A DNA stretch of 64,000 nt from NCBI GenBank assembly GCA_003223395.1, contig QHUZ01000052.1:1-64000 (forward strand), read 5' to 3'. This document shows positions 15,986 to 23,977 of this stretch, in pieces; the first letter of the stretch is position 1, and the number at the start of each line of letters is the position of its first letter. Below the pieces are notes generated by a model. It was not told where the DNA came from, did no database searches, and worked only from the letters and a program-made list of their open reading frames with translations. The stretch is from Gemmatimonadota bacterium (GTDB lineage: Bacteria; Gemmatimonadota; Gemmatimonadetes; Gemmatimonadales; GWC2-71-9). Position numbers and translations under genes: made by a program.

Positions 15986-16872
15986 TAGAGTCCCAGATTG
16001 CTGACGATGGGTGGATTGGACGAGTAGTCGTAGAAGCCCTTGCCGGCCTTTCTGCCGTACATCCCCGCGAGCACCATCCGTTTGAGCAACGGCGGCGGCG
16101 CGTAACGCGCCTCACGGTATTCCTTGAACATGATCTCGGCGATGTGGTGCGTCGTGTCGAGGCCGACAAGATCGAGCAGCGTCAACGGCCCCATCGGGTA
16201 GCCGCAGCCCAGCTGCATCGCCTTATCGATGTCGGGCACGCTCCCCACGCCGCGTTCCACCGCGCGAATCGCGTCCAGCAGATACGGCACGAGCAGCAGG
16301 TTCACGATGAAGCCGGAGTTGTCCTTGGCCGCAACGGGCTCCTTGCCCAGCGAGGCCGCGAAGGCGAAGGCGCGCTTGAAGGTCTGCTCGGACGTCGTGA
16401 TGGTGCGGACCACCTCCACCAGCGGCATCACAGGCACCGGATTGAAGAAATGCAGCCCCACGAAGCGATCGGCGCGCTTCGTCGCCCCCGCCATCTCGGC
16501 GATCGTCAGGCTCGACGTATTGGAGGCAAAGATCGTCCCAGGGCCGCACAAGCCGTCGAGCTCGAGGAAGAGCACGTTCTTGAGCGCGAGGTCCTCAGTT
16601 ATCGCTTCGATCACGATGTCCACTGTGCGCAGGTCGGCCGCGACGGTCGTGAACTTCAGTCGCTTGAGCGCGGCGTCCCGGTCTGCGGGCTGGAGCTTGC
16701 CTTTTTCGACCAGCTTGCCGAGTGACTTCTCGATGCCGGCACGGCCCCGATCGAGGATCTCCTGGGAGACGTCGCGCACGGTCGTCTCGTATCCTGCCGT
16801 CGCCGCGACCTGGGCGATGCCGCTGCCCATCAAGCCGCAGCCGAGCACGCCGACGCGCTGGATGTCCGCCAA
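15985..16872 (-). CDS. hbd: 3-hydroxybutyryl-CoA dehydrogenase
   Basis: NAD(P)-dependent oxidation of 3-hydroxyacyl-CoA, or the reverse reduction of acetoacetyl-CoA. The N-terminal Rossmann fold has GVLGCGLMGSGIA. The catalytic His and Glu region is FVGLHFFNPVPVMPLVEVV, and the C-terminal domain has GCGYPMGPLTLLDLVGLDT. At 295 residues the length is normal. It starts with TTG at 16872; AGGAG eight bases upstream supports this. With the thiolase in the same operon it could form a C4 module for butyrate/polyhydroxybutyrate synthesis or fatty-acid oxidation; no crotonase lies nearby. Confidence 0.93.
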   Translation of the reverse strand: MADIQRVGVLGCGLMGSGIAQVAATAGYETTVRDVSQEILDRGRAGIEKSLGKLVEKGKLQPADRDAALKRLKFTTVAADLRTVDIVIEAITEDLALKNVLFLELDGLCGPGTIFASNTSSLTIAEMAGATKRADRFVGLHFFNPVPVMPLVEVVRTITTSEQTFKRAFAFAASLGKEPVAAKDNSGFIVNLLLVPYLLDAIRAVERGVGSVPDIDKAMQLGCGYPMGPLTLLDLVGLDTTHHIAEIMFKEYREARYAPPPLLKRMVLAGMYGRKAGKGFYDYSSNPPIVSNLGL

Positions 16873-16876
16873 TTCC

Positions 16877-17296
16877 TCAGCTCCTGGTTTTGGGCTTCGC
16901 GGGGGGGGGAGTCTCGAATGCCTTGCGTACCTCTTCGGCGATTCGGGCGAAGGTCTGCGACGCCCCGGGCAAGATGCCCTGGCTGGAGGAGCGAATGTCT
17001 CCGCGCTCGAGCCGGTCGAGCACCTGCTCCAATGTGACCTGCAGGCGCTCGTTTGCGCCCCGGTAAGTGCGCGCGACCATCGCGCCTCCCGCCGTCAGCC
17101 CGACACCCGGCACGAGCATCAACACCTGCGCCAGGGCGAGCGGGGGAGCGATGAGTGCGACCGCGCCGGTCATCCCCCAGCCCACAACCGCCATGACGGT
17201 GGCGCCGGTGATGCGTTTGGTGCGCTGCTGCCGGATGTCCGCCTCGAGTCGGACGAAACAAAATCCCGGCTCGAGCTGCACGACCTGCGCGGTCAC
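16877..17296 (-). pseudogene. C-terminal part of a broken membrane-associated protein
   Basis: The readable frame begins before the GTG at 17296: upstream codons give RRYSLAQAGEV and continue into TAQVVQLEPGFCFVRLEAD. It then has two hydrophobic segments, ending with LEQVLDRLERGD and a Pro/Lys-rich tail. The preceding frame (17293-17538) looks like the N-terminal half of the same protein. From memory of similar proteins, about 90 residues between the halves appear missing, with a frame change near 17320-17340. GTGA overlap would allow translation as a separate 139-residue protein if the gene is truly split. Confidence 0.5.
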
Positions 17297-17538
17297 CTCG
17301 CCGGCCTGCGCGAGCGAGTAGCGCCGTCTTCCCGCCAGCGCGCGCTGCGCGTCTGCTCCTCCAGCATCGCCTGCCGCAGGTAGCGGTCGGGAATACCGAC
17401 GTCTTTCCCGAGCGCCAGGACCTCGTTGTTCGTGAGACCGTCGCCGACGTCATGTTCTCCGGCCTGCAGCTCGGCAGCACGCTTGATGATGCGCTCCAGC
17501 GCCTCACGACTGACGAGGTCGCCTCCCTCTTTCGCCAT
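17293..17538 (-). pseudogene. N-terminal part of the same broken protein
   Basis: ATG 17538 overlaps the slipin stop (TGATG). The 81 residues read [20 protein letters not shown], then ELQAGEHDVGDGLTNNEVLA and PDRYLRQAMLEEQTRSA, a helical region, and then degenerate into Arg-rich sequence before a stop at 17293. The sharp change from conserved-looking helix to low-quality sequence at about 17340 is what suggests truncation. It could also be a short stand-alone protein. Confidence 0.5.
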
Positions 17539-18365
17539 CAGACCTTCGCTCTTCCCTTGGTGCGCGGTGCGGGGAGCCGTTCGCCCGCCGTCCGCTCCGG
17601 GAGGGCCCGGGTGGTGGAATCGGCGATCTTCTCCATGAAGCCCTTGAACAGGTCGATCGGAATTGGAAAGATGGTCGTCGAGTTGTTTTCGGACGCGATC
17701 TCGTTGACGGTCTGGAGGTAGCGGAGCTGGATCGCCGCCGGCTCGCGGCCGATGATCGCGGCCGCCTGCGCGAGCTTCTCGGACGCCTGCAGCTCGCCTT
17801 CGGCATTGATCACCTTGGCGCGGCGCTCGCGCTCCGCTTCCGCTTGACGGGCCATCGCGCGCTTCATCTCGGGCGGGAGATCCACGTCCTTGACTTCGAC
17901 GGCCGAGACCTCGATGCCCCACTCTTCGCAGCGGGTGTCGATGATCTGCCGCAGGATCGCGTTGATCTTCTCGCGATCGGCGAGGAGCTGATCCATCTCG
18001 GTTTCGCCCAGGACCGACCGCAGCGTCGTTTGCGCCAGCTGGCTCGTGGCGTACAGGTAGTTCTCGACGCCGACGACGGCCTTGTCCGGGGTCTTCACCC
18101 GCATGTACAACACCGCGTTGACCTTGATCGAGATGTTGTCGCGCGTGATCACGTCCTGCGGCGGAATGTCGATCGCCATGACGCGCAGCGACACCTTCTG
18201 CATCTTGGCGAGGAGCGGCGGCAGGAAAATAAGTCCCGGCCCTTTGGTGGGGCGCAGGTGGCCGAGCAGAAAGTAGACTCCCCGTTCGTACTCGCGCAGC
18301 ACGCGGAGCCCGGCGAACAGATAGAGGGCGATCGCTCCGATTGCCGCGAGGAGAATGTCGCTCAT
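17538..18365 (-). CDS. Slipin family SPFH/Band 7 membrane protein
   Basis: A 275-residue protein with one N-terminal membrane helix ([20 protein letters not shown]), then the SPFH domain ([60 protein letters not shown]) and an oligomerising helix ([20 protein letters not shown]). Slipins form membrane scaffolds, usually paired with an NfeD-type protease, which is not present here. The start ATG 18365 overlaps the thiolase stop. Sharing an operon with thiolase and hydroxyacyl-CoA dehydrogenase hints at membrane-lipid homeostasis, but that is inference. Confidence 0.93.
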   Translation of the reverse strand: MSDILLAAIGAIALYLFAGLRVLREYERGVYFLLGHLRPTKGPGLIFLPPLLAKMQKVSLRVMAIDIPPQDVITRDNISIKVNAVLYMRVKTPDKAVVGVENYLYATSQLAQTTLRSVLGETEMDQLLADREKINAILRQIIDTRCEEWGIEVSAVEVKDVDLPPEMKRAMARQAEAERERRAKVINAEGELQASEKLAQAAAIIGREPAAIQLRYLQTVNEIASENNSTTIFPIPIDLFKGFMEKIADSTTRALPERTAGERLPAPRTKGRAKV

Positions 18366-19558
18366 AACACCTCGACGATGACGGCCGCGCCCTGCCCCCC
18401 GCCGATGCAGGCCGAGCCCAGGCCAAACCGCTTGTGCTCGCGCCTGAGCGCGTGCAGCAAATGAATCGTGATGCGCGTGCCGGTGGCCGCGAGCGGATGC
18501 CCGATCGCGATCGCGCCGCCGCACGCATTGGTGCGCGTGCGGTCCAGGCCGAGCTCGCGCTCGACCGCGAGGTACTGCGGTGCGAATGCTTCGTTCACTT
18601 CGACGAGATCCATCTGCTCCAGTTTCATGTTCGCCTTTGCGAGCGCCTTGCGGGCCGCGGGCGCGGGTCCGATGCCCATATGTCTGGGCTCGACGCCGGC
18701 GACCGCCCACGCGACCAGGCGGCCGAGCGGCTTCAAGCCGTGCGCCTTTGCATACTCCTCGCTCGCCAGCACCGTCGCCGCGCCGCCGTCCGAGATGCCC
18801 GACGCGTTCCCGGCCGTGACGAGCCCATCCTTCTTGAAGTACGGCTTCAGCCCGCTGAGTATTTCGAGCGTCGTTTCAGGCCGCATGTGTTCATCGGCGC
18901 GGAACTCGACTTCCTTCCCTTTCACTTTGATCGTGACCGGAATGACTTCGTCCTGGAACGCGCACGCGTCCCAGGCCTGCTTCGCGCGCTGCTGCGAGGC
19001 GACAGCGACTTCGTCGACTTCCTTCCGGGTGAGTTTGTACTTCTCGGCGAGGCTTTCGGCGGTCTCGGCCATCGACAGGCCGCATTGCGGGTCCTTCAGC
19101 GCTTCCCACAGCAGATCTTCGAGCGGCGCCGGTCCGAGGCGCAGGCCCCAGCGCGCGCCGCGGACGACGTGCGGCGCCTGGCTCATCGATTCCGCGCCAC
19201 CGGCGAGCACCGCGTCCGCCTCGCCGAGCAGAATCAGCTGGGCGCCCTGCGTGATGGCTTCGAAGCCCGAGCCGCACAGGCGGTTGACGGTCACGGCCGG
19301 CGCCTCGATCGGAAGCCCGGCCTTGAGTCCCACATGGCGGGCCATGTAGATCGCGTCGGCCGACGTCTGGAGTGCGTTGCCAAAAACCGTATGTCCGAAA
19401 TCGCTCGCGGGAACGCCGGAGCGCTGAATCGCGTGACGAGATGCCGCCGCGCCTAAGTCGATGGCGGAAAGGTCCTTCAAAGAGCCGCCGAACGCGCCGA
19501 ATCCCGTCCGAACCCCGGACAGGAAGACGACGTCTTTTGTGGCGCCCTGAGTTTTCAT
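18362..19558 (-). CDS. Acetyl-CoA C-acetyltransferase (thiolase)
   Basis: A 398-residue thiolase that condenses two acetyl-CoA or cleaves 3-ketoacyl-CoA. The acyl-accepting cysteine is Cys95 in [10 protein letters not shown]. Other catalytic elements are [24 protein letters not shown] and the second cysteine in CIGGGQGAA. The start [15 protein letters not shown] (ATG 19558) has GGAG eight bases upstream. It heads the operon that continues into slipin and, further on, the 3-hydroxybutyryl-CoA dehydrogenase. Confidence 0.95.
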   Translation of the reverse strand: MKTQGATKDVVFLSGVRTGFGAFGGSLKDLSAIDLGAAASRHAIQRSGVPASDFGHTVFGNALQTSADAIYMARHVGLKAGLPIEAPAVTVNRLCGSGFEAITQGAQLILLGEADAVLAGGAESMSQAPHVVRGARWGLRLGPAPLEDLLWEALKDPQCGLSMAETAESLAEKYKLTRKEVDEVAVASQQRAKQAWDACAFQDEVIPVTIKVKGKEVEFRADEHMRPETTLEILSGLKPYFKKDGLVTAGNASGISDGGAATVLASEEYAKAHGLKPLGRLVAWAVAGVEPRHMGIGPAPAARKALAKANMKLEQMDLVEVNEAFAPQYLAVERELGLDRTRTNACGGAIAIGHPLAATGTRITIHLLHALRREHKRFGLGSACIGGGQGAAVIVEVL

Positions 19559-19632
19559 GAGTGCGACTCCATCATAAGTGGGCGGAATATGGGTCTGCAT
19601 CGGATGCGACGGTAGGTCATCACGCGAAAACA

Positions 19633-19668
19633 CGAACGGCAGATGGGCTTGTTCCCATCCGCCGTTCG
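19633..19668 (-). terminator. Intrinsic terminator after the HTH/propeller gene
   Basis: CGAACGGC-GATGGG pairs with CCCATC-GCCGTTCG, a 14-bp stem with one bulged base pair and a short loop. On the minus strand it is followed by TGTTTTCG. It lies about 40 bases beyond the stop at 19707 and before the thiolase operon, so it probably separates the two transcripts. Confidence 0.6.
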
Positions 19669-19706
19669 CGATTTCCTGCCCGCGTCGACCAACGCCCGAC
19701 GTTCGA

Positions 19707-21149
19707 TCAGCGCACGACGTCAACCCATCCGGCCTCATTGGCCACAATTGCGACCGTGCCAAGTGCATCGAAAGCGATGTGGCGGGGCAGGCCGCCCGTC
19801 TCGACCGTTCCGACGCACGCCAGCGTACACGCGTCAACCAGCGCGATCCGGCCGGCCGTCCGCATGCTGGCGTAGACGACGTGTTGATCTGGTGTCAGCG
19901 CCACTTCGTTTACCGCAGTGTCGAAGCTGCGTCTCACGATTTTCCCGGTGGGTAAATGCACCAGGTCGATCCAGCCATGTTCGTTGCCGCTATAGAGGCG
20001 CAGGCCATCGGCGGAGATCGCGATACCCAGCGGTTGCCCGCCCACCTCGTAGCGATGCATGACAGACAGGCTTCGCGCATCGAGCTCGAGGATGGTGCCG
20101 GCTTTCCAGGTGGGCGCATACACGCGGTTGCCCGCGGGATGGACGGCCAATTCGGTACACGCCTGCGGCAGCGGGGTTGAGCGCACGATCCGCCCGCCGT
20201 TGTCGGTGAGTGCGCAAGCGGACAAGCGATCGAGATTCGTCGAGACGTAGAGGGTTCGCGCGTCTGGCGACAGCGCCGCGCCAAGCGGATCGCCTTCCAT
20301 TCCGATGGAGCCGGTCCGGCGCCGGGAGGACAGATCGACGACGGCGACGTCCTTGGTGAACTGATTCGTCACCCATGCCCGATCGCCCGAGGGCGAGATG
20401 AGCACGCGAGTTGGCGCGATGCCGACGCGTATCACGCCGGTGGACGACAACGGTTGCAGCTGCAGCCGCTGGAGCACGGCCGCGTGGAGTCGCGTCAGCC
20501 AGGCAGCGCCATCGGGGGCGATCCGGACGTCGAATGGATAGCCGGCAAGCCCCAGTCGCGACGCGATCACGCCGCGGGGCCGGCCCAGTTGATCGGCAGG
20601 GGCGCGAGGAGGCTTGCGCACCGCACGGACGGCGTAATCGGGTCTGAAGTCGCCGGCCCCGACTGCGCGTGCGCCACTCCCTCCCCCTGCCGCCTCCTGT
20701 CGCGCCGCCGCCTGGAGATACGGTTGGAGCGCCAGCTGATGCATTCCGCTCCAGATCGTCCGAAACCGCAGGACCGCACCGGCGATGCCGCCGCGTCGGA
20801 CGCGCGACCACGGCTGCCCCATCAACCGGCGCACGACCCGGTAGCAGGTTGCGGGTTCGAGATGCGACTGACGCGCCAACGCGAGCAACGATGCCCCGGT
20901 CTGCTCCCACTGGTGGACCCAGTAGAACAGCCGCGTCCATGCGGCCAGCTCTTCGAGCGGTGGCAGGCTCGCCCGGCGGAGGGTGCGGGCGACTTGATGG
21001 CGGGTACGGAGGCCCAGGAACGCGGCGACGTCGCCTGCCGGCGGTAGCAGCCCATTCTTGCAGGCGAGCACATCGACGACGGCCCGTGCTTCACCCGACA
21101 ACGACGGGAGTGCGACATGGAGGATCTTGGCCAGCGGCAGTGGCGGCAT
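19707..21149 (-). CDS. Unusual protein: HTH-like N-terminus fused to a YVTN-type beta-propeller
   Basis: Residues 1-125 are helical and charged (GLRTRHQVARTLRRASLPP, SLLALARQSHLEPATCYRVV), resembling a DNA-binding helix-turn-helix region. A Gly/Ala-rich linker follows, then from about residue 180 a series of blades of the type GDPLGAALSPDARTLYVSTN, PLGIAISADGLRLYSGNEH and TPDQHVVYASM, typical of YVTN/NHL propellers. No signal peptide or membrane segment is apparent, so it should be cytoplasmic. I do not recognise this combination. ATG 21149 has AAGG five bases upstream. It is monocistronic with its own terminator. Confidence 0.7.
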   Translation of the reverse strand: MPPLPLAKILHVALPSLSGEARAVVDVLACKNGLLPPAGDVAAFLGLRTRHQVARTLRRASLPPLEELAAWTRLFYWVHQWEQTGASLLALARQSHLEPATCYRVVRRLMGQPWSRVRRGGIAGAVLRFRTIWSGMHQLALQPYLQAAARQEAAGGGSGARAVGAGDFRPDYAVRAVRKPPRAPADQLGRPRGVIASRLGLAGYPFDVRIAPDGAAWLTRLHAAVLQRLQLQPLSSTGVIRVGIAPTRVLISPSGDRAWVTNQFTKDVAVVDLSSRRRTGSIGMEGDPLGAALSPDARTLYVSTNLDRLSACALTDNGGRIVRSTPLPQACTELAVHPAGNRVYAPTWKAGTILELDARSLSVMHRYEVGGQPLGIAISADGLRLYSGNEHGWIDLVHLPTGKIVRRSFDTAVNEVALTPDQHVVYASMRTAGRIALVDACTLACVGTVETGGLPRHIAFDALGTVAIVANEAGWVDVVR

Positions 21150-21221
21150 CACTACCTTCGCCCGGGGGGATTAATTCGTACCCAGACTCAACGAATCAGT
21201 GCCCATTCTGTCAACTGGGAT

Positions 21222-22295
21222 TCAAACCAGGGTCCCCAAGGCAGATACGACGGCTTTCGTGCTGCCGTTACCGCCAAGGTCGGGTGTGCGGGCGCGACCC
21301 GCCAGCACCGTGCGGACCGCCCGCTTGAGGTCCGCTGCCGCGGCCGGGTGGCCAAGGTGCTCGAACATCAAGCCGCCGGTCAAGACCGCGGCAATGGGGT
21401 TGGCGACGCCCTTGCCGGTGAGGGCCGGCGCGGAGCCGTGCACCGGCTCGAACAGGGCGTGCCGGCTCCCAGGATGCAGGTTGGCGCTGGCCGCGATACC
21501 GAGTCCCCCGACGAGTCCGGCTCCCAGATCGGACAGGATGTCGCCGTAGAGATTGTTCGTCACAATGACCTCGAAGCGCTGGGGCTCCCGCACCAGCTCC
21601 AGCGCCAGGGCGTCCACGTAGCGATGCTCCGCCGTGATCCCCGGGTATTCCTTGGCCACTGTCTTGAACCGCTCCTGCCAGATCCGGTGCGTCGGAATTG
21701 CGTTCGACTTATCGCTCATCGTCACGCGCGTCTTGCCGTGCGCTTTCGCCCAGTCGAACGCCGCGCGGATGATCCGCTCGACGCCTTTGCCGGTGTTCAC
21801 TTCCTCAGCGATGTGCTCGTCTCCGCTCGAGCGGCCGCGGCCCAGATACTGGCCTTCGGTGTTCTCGCGGAAAATCACGAAATCGACGGCGGGACGACCG
21901 GACGGCCCGACGGCCGGAAGTCGAAGGGGAGTGAGATCGGGGTGGAGAAGTTCTACCGGCCGGAAGTTGACATAGAGATCGAGCTTGAATCGCAAGCCGA
22001 GCAGGATGTCGCGCGCGTGCTCGTTGCCCGGTACGCGCGCATCGCCGAGTGCGCCGAGCAAGATCGCATCCACATCATCACGCAGATGTTGGAACGCGGC
22101 GTCGGGGAGTGTTTCTCCCGTCTTCAAATAATGGTCGGCGGAATACGGCAGACGTTCCCAGGCCAGCGAAACCCCATGTTTTGCGGCCACACGATCCAAG
22201 ATTGGGATCGCCGCTTCGATCACTTCAGGGCCGATACCATCTCCAGCAATGACAGCGATCTTGGCCGTCCGGCCGTCGGGCCGTCGGGCCGTCAT
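21222..22295 (-). CDS. Isocitrate/isopropylmalate dehydrogenase family protein
   Basis: A beta-decarboxylating dehydrogenase of about 357 residues with the NAD/metal motifs IAVIAGDGIGPEV, FRENTEGQYLGRG, VTMSDKSNAI and NNLYGDILSDLGAGLVGGLG, plus PVHGSAPALTGKGVANP. Candidates are 3-isopropylmalate dehydrogenase, homoisocitrate dehydrogenase or tartrate/malate dehydrogenase; no leucine genes are nearby. The N-terminal MTARRPDGRTA and an internal PAVGPSGRPAV are each encoded by an 8-bp tandem repeat array. The true ancestral start may therefore be nearer KIAVIAGDG. The start overlaps the zinc-ribbon stop (ATGA). Confidence 0.9.
   Translation of the reverse strand: MTARRPDGRTAKIAVIAGDGIGPEVIEAAIPILDRVAAKHGVSLAWERLPYSADHYLKTGETLPDAAFQHLRDDVDAILLGALGDARVPGNEHARDILLGLRFKLDLYVNFRPVELLHPDLTPLRLPAVGPSGRPAVDFVIFRENTEGQYLGRGRSSGDEHIAEEVNTGKGVERIIRAAFDWAKAHGKTRVTMSDKSNAIPTHRIWQERFKTVAKEYPGITAEHRYVDALALELVREPQRFEVIVTNNLYGDILSDLGAGLVGGLGIAASANLHPGSRHALFEPVHGSAPALTGKGVANPIAAVLTGGLMFEHLGHPAAAADLKRAVRTVLAGRARTPDLGGNGSTKAVVSALGTLV
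21885..21916. repeat. 8-bp tandem array (GACGGCCG type) inside the dehydrogenase gene
   Basis: Four consecutive 8-mers: GACGGCGG, GACGACCG, GACGGCCC and GACGGCCG. The frame is preserved and encodes the loop PAVGPSGRPAV. Orientation is opposite to the array at the start of the same gene. Confidence 0.8.
22263..22294. repeat. 8-bp tandem array (GGCCGTCG type) covering the dehydrogenase start
   Basis: Four units GGCCGTCC, GGCCGTCG, GGCCGTCG and GGCCGTCA run directly into the start codon, so the last unit forms the minus-strand ATGACGGCC. The same arrangement recurs at 32126-32157 in an unrelated gene. Confidence 0.85.
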
Positions 22296-22927
22296 TCAAA
22301 TCCCGTCGCACGCCCGCAGGCCAGACAGTAGGCCCAGCCCACGTCCAACGCGTTGCCGCAGCCCTGGCACCGCAGGTCGCCTTCGAGCGGCTGGCCACAG
22401 TGCGGGCAGAACCTCACGTCGCGATTGCCGGGCAGCACTCCGCCGCAGTACTCGCATTGATTTTCAGACGGACCCCCTCGCTCCGGCGGGCGCGCGACGC
22501 GAAATCGCTCCGGATGCACGAGCTGGGGCGAGGCTGGGATGGGGTTTTCGTCTTCATCATCGTCGGTTGGCGGCGCGTACGCGCGGTCCGCCAGCAGGAC
22601 GCGCTCGGCGGCGTGGCCGTTGACCATCACCTGCGCGTCGGGAAAACTGCGAAAATACGCGGGATCGGGGTTTACCGTCGCGATCTCGCTCTGCATTGCT
22701 TCGCGCACGCTGTCCGGCTCCAGCTGGACGTAGTTGCGCTCGCCCGACAGCAGCCGGAGCACCGTCATTTCGTAATCCTGGTGGGTCGCGACGTTCAGGT
22801 GTGAGCGATTGGAGCGATACGGCACGAGCCGCTCGTAAATTTGCGCCGCGGGAAACGGCACCGCGACGCGCGTTTCCTTGGCGAGCGCGGCGACGAGCAG
22901 ACCGAACAGACGGTCGAGCTCGTCCAC
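22292..22927 (-). CDS. Zinc-ribbon domain protein
   Basis: A 211-residue protein starting at GTG 22927, which overlaps the dCMP deaminase stop (TAGTG). The N-terminal 120 residues are a helical domain I do not recognise (DELDRLFGLLVAALAK, PYRSNRSHLNVATHQDYE). The C-terminus holds three CxxC pairs in a double zinc ribbon: CEYCGGVLPGNRDVRFCPHC, then CQGCGNALDVGWAYCLACG. Probably a cytoplasmic adaptor or nucleic-acid-binding protein. An acidic linker (PPTDDDEDENP) separates the two parts. Confidence 0.75.
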   Translation of the reverse strand: MDELDRLFGLLVAALAKETRVAVPFPAAQIYERLVPYRSNRSHLNVATHQDYEMTVLRLLSGERNYVQLEPDSVREAMQSEIATVNPDPAYFRSFPDAQVMVNGHAAERVLLADRAYAPPTDDDEDENPIPASPQLVHPERFRVARPPERGGPSENQCEYCGGVLPGNRDVRFCPHCGQPLEGDLRCQGCGNALDVGWAYCLACGRATGFE

Positions 22928-23412
22928 TACGCTCCGTTCCTCCACGCGTTCATCCACCGGTCGTACAGGACCGGTACGACACCGCCCTGCTGCAGCACTT
23001 CCACGCCCGAAGGATCGCGATACGCCTTGCGGTAGAACACGTGCGTGACGCCGGAGTTGATGATGAGCTTGGCGCACATGACGCACGGCGACGCGCTGAC
23101 GAATACGACCTTGTCGCGGACGTTCCCCGGTGCCTTCACGAGCGCATTCATCTCCGAATGGATGCAGCCGCAGTTGCCGGGCACCGCCGAATCACATTTG
23201 TTGGGCAGGCCGCGCGCGTTGCCGTTGTACCCGATCGCCAGGACGTTCTCGAGTCGCTGATCGGTGACGACCGTTCCCACCTGCAGGCGCACGCAGGTCG
23301 AGCGCTTGGCCAGCTCCTCCGCCATGCGCATGTACACCTCGTAGAGCGGGATGCGATCGACGGGAACCGACGGATCGGCGGCTACCAGGTGGTCTTTACT
23401 TGCTCCGCTCAT
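22927..23412 (-). CDS. dCMP deaminase family protein
   Basis: Zinc-dependent cytidine/deoxycytidylate deaminase of 161 residues. The catalytic motif is CIHSEMNAL and the zinc cysteines are in SASPCVMCAK. KRSTCVRLQVGTVV and IGYNGNARGLPNKCD are typical of dCMP deaminase/ComEB. The product dUMP would feed the flavin-dependent ThyX encoded at 10.5 kb. ATG 23412 (MSGASKDHLV) overlaps the RNase H-like gene by 17 bases; an in-frame upstream ATG would extend further into that gene. Confidence 0.9.
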   Translation of the reverse strand: MSGASKDHLVAADPSVPVDRIPLYEVYMRMAEELAKRSTCVRLQVGTVVTDQRLENVLAIGYNGNARGLPNKCDSAVPGNCGCIHSEMNALVKAPGNVRDKVVFVSASPCVMCAKLIINSGVTHVFYRKAYRDPSGVEVLQQGGVVPVLYDRWMNAWRNGA

Positions 23413-23977
23413 GCAGCTCCTTGTCGGGATCGAAGTCGACAAACTTGCCGCGCGCCCGCTGCTGCGCGAGCCAGGTGTCGAAGCCGGACGGAATCAGGCC
23501 GTTGGAGCGCTCCTGCTGCTCGGCGGCGCGGATCGCCACGACATTGGCGTATTCGTTCTTGACGTGCTCGTTGTGGCCGCGCACCCAGCGCCATTCTACT
23601 GCATGTGCGGCCGACACCTGCTTCAGCTTCTGCCACAGCTCGGCGTTCTCGAGCGCCCCCGTCTTGCGACGCCAGCCCCGCGCCTCCCAGTCCTTCGACC
23701 ACTCATTCATCCCCTTCACCAGATACTCGGAATCCGAGACGAAATGGACGATGGCGTGGCGCCACTGGCGGCGGATCCATTCGAGTGCGGCAATCGCGCC
23801 GGCGAGCGCCATCTTGTTGTTCGTCGTCTGCGGCGAGCACTCATAGAAATCCCAGCGCGCCACACTGTCTCCCGCGGGCGCTTCGATCAACGCTCCGTTT
23901 CCGCCCGGACTCGGCTTTGTGGAATCGTTGCCGAGGCAGCTTTCGTCGGCATGCACGAGCACGAACGGCGTGGTCAC
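23396..23977 (-). CDS. RNase H-like protein with altered active site
   Basis: A 193-residue protein with a clear RNase HI fold pattern: VHADESCLGN, TTNNKMALAGAIAALEW, VSDSEYLVKGMNEW and WVRGHNEHVKNEYANVVA. Compared with E. coli RNase HI, the first and third carboxylates (Asp10, Asp70) are kept. Glu48 (TTNNRMEL) is Ala, and Asp134 (NERCDELA) is Asn. Two of four metal ligands are lost, so ordinary RNA:DNA cleavage is doubtful. GTG 23977 overlaps the Usp stop (GTGA). Confidence 0.83.
   Translation of the reverse strand: MTTPFVLVHADESCLGNDSTKPSPGGNGALIEAPAGDSVARWDFYECSPQTTNNKMALAGAIAALEWIRRQWRHAIVHFVSDSEYLVKGMNEWSKDWEARGWRRKTGALENAELWQKLKQVSAAHAVEWRWVRGHNEHVKNEYANVVAIRAAEQQERSNGLIPSGFDTWLAQQRARGKFVDFDPDKELHERSK

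Noticed and set aside
17293-17295. Selenocysteine read-through at the TGA ending the N-terminal fragment
   Set aside because: The sequence after the TGA in that frame is not protein-like; only the selD TGA fits a Sec site.
16830-17507. 225-codon minus-strand frame spanning the split gene
   Set aside because: Its sequence is Arg/Ala/Gly-rich shadow; the conserved sequence lies in the other two frames.
21205-21240. tRNA T-arm-like sequence (GGTTTGAATCCCAG on the minus strand)
   Set aside because: It includes the end of the dehydrogenase gene, and no acceptor, D or anticodon stems can be found around it.
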